Assembly (NCBI RefSeq): GCF_041260155.1
Contig: NC_091944.1
Location: 15,477,772 to 15,541,771 of the forward strand
DNA: 64,000 nucleotides
Source: Ptychodera flava
Taxonomy: Eukaryota > Hemichordata > Enteropneusta > Ptychoderidae
Direction: 5' to 3'
Part shown: positions 57,844 through 64,000 of the stretch, one piece after another
Layout of the letters: each line of letters begins with the position of its first letter
Position numbering within the stretch: the stretch's first letter is position 1
Notes under the pieces: model-generated
Databases searched by the model: none
What the model was told of the DNA's origin: nothing
Seen by the model: only the letters and a program-made list of their open reading frames with translations
Made by a program: the position numbers and the translations under genes

Positions 57844-59837
57844 TTATGAATACGCTCTAAGTGGACTTAGCTTTCATATATAGCAACAGACCAAATACAG
57901 ATACGGATAATCACAGTGTAACATGCCACATCCAGCCCCTTTGGCTTATAAGACACAAATAGCACACATACGAGGAAGTCATCTTACATACAAACATATT
58001 ATGCCTTCGATTGGTAACAGCAACGAAAATTTTGGCGTATAAACATCGTATGCAGAAGTTTTAGAAATTAGAAGTTCAAGCTTGTCAGCAAGATGAAGGA
58101 TACGGATTCTGGATTTATAGCACATATTTTCCCTGAAGAAGATATCACTGATAGACTAATACAGACTTACATCTGAATATATCTGTTAATTTACACGTAG
58201 CATTATCCAGATATGAGGTTTGGAGTTTTTTCTGCAAACGGAGACTTGGTCTAAAGGCAGACTGAAAGATCCGCCGGAGCGTAGAGAGCGCCCTCGAGCG
58301 GCGGATCTTTCAGTCTAGGTCTGACGGGGAACAGAAAATGTTAATCTTGTGATTGGTGATTTTCGTGTTGTTATCAATGTGAGGTTTTCGTGATAGATGA
58401 GGGTCAACTTGGAGTAACAAGAAAACTTAGTGTCAATTATGGGATACTATCAATAAAAAATTGTCCATCAATGATGGCGCTTTTGTGAGACGTCTTGACT
58501 GTCATGTAAGTAGTTTTCTCTAGTTAAATGAACGATTTTATATTTTTTTATTGTTTCAAAATGGAACGAATTAGTAGAGTCGGCAAAAAGTCTGAAGTCA
58601 AAGAAGTTGGTAGCGTTATCGATGTCATTAATGTAAGAGACCCGTGGCCACTGTAACTTGATGCAGTCAGAAATTCTGTTTGTACAAAGACAAAAATAGC
58701 TTTATACCAAGGGTTGTAAATGAGAGTTTACGATTGACAACCTCTGTTCAAGATTGAGAAAAGATTACCATACACGACACTGGTCTGTATAATACAACAG
58801 TTTTGTTCAAACAAATTATTTGTCCTGTGTACATAGTAATCAAAGGAAAAAAACTGGTGTCATTGCACTTTACAGACTATTGTCTGTAGACCAAAATGAA
58901 TTGTTTTTCTTCTTCTCACTGTCAGCGTCTCTTTCAGAGAATTTCAATTCCTCAAAACACACTGTCTGCATGGAACACGCAAGTTTGCATGATGCTGACA
59001 GCAGTGATCCCATAAAAATGTTGATCAGGTGAAAGCAATCAATCAAAACAAGTTTAGATGGCGACTTCTACACTTCGCAAGTTACATCAAACATTTTTAT
59101 GGAAGCTTTTAGTTATTATGAGGGAGGTAGGCTGGAGGAAATCCTGGGTGGTCCATCGTGTAAAAATTTACCCTCCCTCTTTTCCAATATGTAACACAAG
59201 ACCCTCCCTGGCTCCAAATACGAACATTGCACGGCTTGTAGGACCCTGATAAAAATGGCGAAGTTTTCTATCAGTACTCTTTTGAAAGTGTCGTCTGCTC
59301 GAATAGTTTTGGTAAAGCTTGTTCGTATGTTTGATTTGGTGAGTACGAATTAATTTGTGCATCAATACACAGAGGTTACAGTACTTAACAGTGAGAATTT
59401 GCATCCATCATAGGATTAGTGTTTGTGAAATCACTACTTATAATAACTGAAAGCTCCCTAATTCCAATTACTATCTATGGGCCAGCGTTAAAGGGAATAC
59501 GACATGATCTTGCTAATAAATTGACATGCGCAAAAGACGTAAGCTACAACAGTATTTGTTAATTACATTTGGTAAGAATTTCCTAGTTGACAAAATAAGT
59601 TCCAGGCCAGTTGTAGATATCGCATGAATTGGCCATACACCTAATGACTGAGTACTTAAAAAAGTAATTTTCACAAAGTGCATCAAATTACATTCGTCAT
59701 TTCGCTACAGTGAATGGTTGCATACATCAACAGATCATTGGATGAAGTAAAAAATTGAAACAGCTCTCGTATTCCATGAAGAACCAAGCAAATAATGATA
59801 ACAAGGGAAGAGCCTTGCGGGTTTGATTCTTGAGAAC
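57843..59837. other. Spacer between gene 3 and gene 4, no gene seen
   Basis: About 2 kb with no recognisable coding region. It contains the hairpin at 58259-58316. A left-end-like TTAAAGGGAATACGACATGA at about 59489 resembles the end of the 17724-19848 element, but no right end was found. Confidence 0.45.
58259..58316. repeat. Short hairpin repeat, copy 1
   Basis: Arms AGACTGAAAGATCCGCC and GGCGGATCTTTCAGTCT enclose GTAGAGAGCGCCCTCGAGCG. The same inner phrase and arms recur at 63611-63693, so it is a dispersed foldback repeat. Confidence 0.75.
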
Positions 59838-62800
59838 TCAACGTCGAAAAATTATTTTCTCCAATCCAATCATTGGTGACTCGATAGCGAGGGATACGAC
59901 AAACGCCAGGGCGTAGGACAGGACCAGATTTGACACGTAATAATAGATCTGTAATGCAGAAAAAGGACACACAATCAGGTGATTCAGCATTGAGTGATAA
60001 TTGAACAGGTTTCTCGAATTAAAGCCAAATCAAATTGATAGAAATCGCAAATAAAAAGAATAATCACACGAACGAGGATGAGTTTTCCAATTCAATCACG
60101 AAGAGACAGTCCACTTTAATATTTGCTTTTCAACAAAACAGAAAGATAAACAACGGCCATTCTCGTAAAGACCGTTGGATTTACAGTCGAAAATACAGTC
60201 AAAAGACTACGCAAATTAAAAGATTTAAAAATGCTACAAAAATTACAACTGACCATGTTTATTTCTGTGTAATTTATCACCGTTTTTCTACTCCAATAGT
60301 AGAGGTACGTGACGATTGGATGGACCAAGTATGCACAGTAAGTCAGACGAGACAGTGGACTCCAGGCACTCCATGATAACAGAGTATGAACAGGACCTGT
60401 GGAATGATGACAGATTATCAAAAATAAAACTACATTGTAACATGCGACGAGCGTTAAACTGCAATTTTGCATTTGTATACGGGAAGTTTATTGGCATTGG
60501 CCTCAGACTGTACCAACTATAAAGTACTCGAAATAAAGGGCACATGTCTGAATAAATATTTTCATTCAACCAAAAAAGCTGTTTCAAACGTAGCGAAAAC
60601 TTTGATTCTGCAGGCAAATTGCGGAATAATATGATGTTATGTAAACACCTCAATCAAGTCTGTCATAATTTGTTAACGTATAAGGTCGTGTAGCGAGAGC
60701 GCCTCCAAGAGGGTTACAGTAGGCAATATACAAAGCGTTGGCCTCCAAACCACGAAATGTTGTGTACAATGTACATGTACAATATTGTTTTTTTGAGAAA
60801 TGGATTCATTATTAACACGTTCTACTCAGGGCACGTCTATATAATACTTGGAGGAGAAAAAAAAGGTATGAACGAAACAACAAGAATGAACGATTCATTA
60901 AAGGGGCAGGTTTTGTAGGCTTTATCTCTAAACAAATTGTCTAATTGTGCACAACTTTAAAAGGAGAACACTAGACCTAATATCACGTAAATAGTCAATG
61001 TCATCAACCACTTATGCATGAACCAAGTATTAAGGACATCTACTTTAAGGTAGTATGCGTCTCGAAAGTGAAAGACTTAAAACTTTTGCTCAGATTTTCT
61101 TCGATGTAACTTTAAATCATTCTCTCCCCAAATTAAAAATAAAAATCGGGGGTCACCTTGCATAATTTTTTACAAGAGAAACAAATTACCTGACATTTAC
61201 CAATATTTGAAATTCAAAATGGCCGCCATCCCCGTGTAAACTCTATGGGGCAAAAATAAAATTTTCGATTTTCGAAAAACTAAGCCGATGAAAATATTTA
61301 TTATTCCAAGAGCTTTGAAATGAGCCCCCATAAGTGGTAGATCAGAAAGGAATTGTTAAAAGTTTGGGAGTCCCAATATCTGTCCCCGAGGCGCGTTCTA
61401 GAGAAATAATCAGCAATAGTTACCTCCATTTCCGGTAGCACAGGCAAATATGACCCAGGCGACGGCTCCGACAAAAACAAAACCAGTGACAGAGTTGTAA
61501 AGTGTCGCAATCCATTGGTCTGGATGGTTCCCTGTTAAGGATGGATACTGGCCAAAGATAACGGCCAGGCCACTCCCGATAGCTACACACCACATGGTCA
61601 AATTAAACCACTGAAAATATACAAAACGTGCACTAATAATCCCTAAACACACACGGGATACAATTCGGCTCACTCATAATACTTTCAATGCAGTGAAGAT
61701 AACATATTCTCTACTAATTGATTCGGTAACTATAAATATAAACGAAAATCTGCATACAAAATCTTTAACATTTTTCAGAACTTAAATTGTCTACTCAGCT
61801 TAAAAATATTGTGGATTACTTCACAAGAATGCGTAATAATTTTAATGTCATGTTGTAAAGGGACATACTACAATAAGGTAGTATGCGCCTCGGGAACAGA
61901 TATCCGGACTCTCAGACTTTTCAATTTCTTTTCTGATCTACCGCTGTGGGGGTTCATTTTAAAGCTTTGGTGTGAGAAAAAATTTTACCGTCTTAGTTTT
62001 CCAAAAATCGATTTTTTTTGATAGAGTGAACAGGGATGGCGGCCATTTTGAATGTTAAATATCGGCAAATCTTGGATGATTTGTTTCTCTAGTACCAAAA
62101 TTTGCACGGTAATCCCCGACTTTTATTCTTGACTTTGAAAGAGTAAGGTTGAAAGATTCCTTATAGAAAATTTGAGCAAAAGTTTAAGTCTTTCACTTTT
62201 GAGGCGCATACTACCTTAATATGGCAATAGCTGCATTCGAATTTTAAACAAATCATTCGTGGAGCTCGATAAAGCATCGCAGATCCAGAACTGTATAATT
62301 AAGATTTCTACCTTATTAATTTTGATTTTCTGTCCATCGAGTCGACACAGTACATAACCGAGATAGATGCCAACCAAATACGCCTGCAGGTGACCCCAAG
62401 GTGTTGGATAAACGAGATCACCACCAATTAGGTTATCGTTGTAGTATCTGAAAAAGTTTTGAAAGAGAAATGTAGTTTGAGATAAGGGACATTGTCAGAG
62501 TTGGAGTTTAACCCATATCTAGCTGCATATTACCGGGGTACCTGTTTGAAATCAGGGACCTGTATGAGGTGTTGACAGACACGTAATAAGTATGTATTTT
62601 CCAAACAGAACATCATACTGGAATTATATCAATAACCACAGCTGTGATGTACACCATATTAGGTTGTGAATTCATTTTCATTTATGGCAATTTAAACTGT
62701 CTCTTTTGTGGTATCACAGCACGAATTTCTAGGTCTGAATAAACGTAATTTTCGAATATCTTGCGGTCAGTTTTCGCACTCGTCTTCGTTATTTCTTACA

Positions 62801-63886
62801 CTGGAAAGTCTATCAGGCACTGATGCTGTAGACGGCATGCTGAGCGTGTATACACAGTTGGAAAATCTAAGCAAGGAGCAAGATTACTCTACCACAAGGA
62901 AGAATGTATATGAACTAATAGTTACGTCGGATCACTCGGTAGCGGATAGCCATAGTACGTATTAACAACTGCCAAGATTGCTACTGAAATCACCGTGAAA
63001 AGTCCAACCACAAACGTGCCCACTTTTGGTGATCTGTGTGGAGGAAAAAACACGAGCATTGAGTATTTTGTCGTGTGATATCGCTCACAGTAAACTGTTT
63101 CTCACTAAAATGCGAGTCTTGCAGTCGAAAAATTCATACAAACACATGAAAATATCACTGAACTGTACTGTTACGAACCAATACTCATTAACCCTAAATT
63201 TATCAGAAGAAAGGGCAAGAAAAAACTTGTTTCATCAAACTTCGGAAGTAGCCATCTGCAAAATTTGTGATCAAGACACAAAAAACCTAATTAAAGAAAA
63301 TTAAGGAAGCTTTATTTTAGTTTCTTTTTCCACTCAGTCCATCATCCAACAACGTTCAGCTCTCAAGCCTACACTACAAGGAACTGGATGAACGTTCTTT
63401 TCAAGTGGTTTTCAATGCCATTTTATGTGCTGACATATTTAGATTACAGTCATCTGTAATCTAAATATGCCCATATTAGGCCCTGATAAGACCTCAACTG
63501 TGTCTTTTGAAGTAAGGATAATTGCTCCACGTTTCACTGATGTACATTTGTTGGCCATTCCTCGTCAACAGCATCATCCCACAGATAACGCCGACGTCAT
63601 GAGACCCTATAGACTGAAAGATCCATCCCTAGAGCACGCTCTTCAAGAGGGAGGGGCGTAGAGAGCGCCCTCGAGCGACGGATCTTTCAGTCTAGCGGCT
63701 CTATACGCTTCAGCGATTTCACAAAGTTTAAGGTTGAAAACGATTTTCTTGCAACCATGAAATATGTGTTTATTTTGAGTAAGGTAAGAAATGTAAGTTC
63801 ACTTACTTGTAAAGTGGAATGATAAAAAACGGACTGAGGACGAAAAGTTGCATGTCAGTAGCTAAATACCAAGTCCAGTTCATGCA
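59838..63886 (-). CDS. Gene 4: NRF-6-like acyltransferase-3 protein, 3' part (exons 9-14), continues beyond window
   Basis: Exons in coding order: 63886-63807, 63033-62926, 62447-62312, 61610-61424, 60396-60254, 59948-59838, with stop TGA at 59840-59838. Every splice site and phase matches genes 2 and 3; the exon 11 equivalent is one codon shorter than in gene 3. Visible parts are CMNWTWYLATDMQLFVLSPF (membrane segment with the conserved DMQ), the exon 10 membrane segment with NTYYGYPLPSD, LVGIYLGYVLCRLDGQKI, WFNLTMWCVAIGSGLAVI, PVHTLLSWSAWSPLSRLTYC and the C-terminal MIGLEKIIFRR. No break is seen, and exon 13 keeps the base that gene 3 lacks. The NRF domain and the R-X10-H segment must lie to the right of the window. 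It shares with gene 3 features absent from genes 1 and 2 (NHPDQW, a two-Arg end). Confidence 0.88.
61044..61400 (+). mobile_element. MITE family A, copy 11
   Basis: TTAAGGTAGTATGCGTCTCG at the left, AAATTCAAAATGGCCGCCAT inside, ending CCCCGAGGCGCGTTCTA. Lies in intron 12 of gene 4, ending 24 bp from the exon 12 donor. Confidence 0.82.
61873..62219 (-). mobile_element. MITE family A, copy 12
   Basis: AATAAGGTAGTATGCGCCTC at the left and GAGGCGCATACTACCTTAA at the right, with GATGGCGGCCATTTTGAATG inside. Intron 11 of gene 4. Confidence 0.85.
63449..63477. mobile_element. Fragment of MITE family C
   Basis: CAGTCATCTGTAATCTAAAT followed by ATGCCCATAT matches the left part of the element at 17152-17343 with one change. 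The rest of the family is absent. Intron 9 of gene 4. Confidence 0.6.
63611..63693. repeat. Short hairpin repeat, copy 2
   Basis: AGACTGAAAGATCC and GGATCTTTCAGTCT arms with an inner GTAGAGAGCGCCCTCGAGCG shared with 58259-58316; the left inner part is longer here. Intron 9 of gene 4. Confidence 0.72.
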
Positions 63887-64000
63887 CTAGAAGTAAGCAA
63901 ATAAACATAGAATAAACGAACAACAAATGAGTGAATAAATAATACAACAAATAAAATAACTTCATGCATTAGTTCATAAATCATTAGTCGATCAGTCATT

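Noticed and set aside
59683-59970. 95-residue - strand ORF
   Set aside because: Covers gene 4 exon 14 in the wrong frame; the true frame ends at 59838.

Overview
The window is animal nuclear DNA: AT-rich, with long introns, GT-AG splice sites, abundant microsatellites and many small transposons. I cannot place the species. The gene family (NRF-6-like membrane acyltransferases), the SINE, the Penelope-like elements and the density of TTAA-flanked MITEs suit a marine invertebrate, perhaps a deuterostome; that is an inference.

The only genes I can support are four copies of one family, each with an N-terminal NRF (nose resistant to fluoxetine) domain followed by an acyltransferase-3 membrane domain. 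Genes 1 and 2 are on the + strand, genes 3 and 4 on the - strand, so two tandem pairs face each other tail to tail (> > < <). Gene 2 (13183-29048) is complete: 14 exons join in frame into 703 residues. Gene 3 (57513-40867) has the same 14 exons, the same phases and mostly identical exon lengths, but carries two one-base frameshifts. Gene 1 (5228-10625) has only exons 11-14 here, and exon 10 is not where its sisters would put it. Gene 4 (63886-59838) has exons 9-14 and runs off the right edge. Genes 1 and 2 resemble each other most, as do 3 and 4.

Layout: 1-1435 is a 187-bp satellite; 1436-5227 has no recognisable gene but holds a PIF/Harbinger-like MITE; 5228-10625 gene 1; 10626-13161 a spacer with an 0.8-kb palindrome; 13183-29048 gene 2, whose introns hold MITEs, a 2.1-kb TTAA element nested in a MITE, a SINE, a LINE 3' end and an internally deleted Penelope-like element with a hammerhead-ribozyme-like core; 29049-40866 the tail-to-tail spacer, with a 4.3-kb array of a 60-bp repeat, a second Penelope-like copy with reverse transcriptase motifs, and a shorter inverted array of the same repeat; 40867-57513 gene 3; 57514-59837 a spacer; 59838-64000 gene 4.

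The most notable signals outside the genes are several unrelated MITE families sharing TTAA target duplications (piggyBac-like), one MITE-in-MITE insertion where the empty site can be read from sister copies, three tiny foldback insertions (37-93 bp) with direct duplications, the ribozyme-like motif, and three evenly spaced RFX X-box-like motifs in gene 1. Most long open frames elsewhere come from satellites with periods divisible by three and are not genes.
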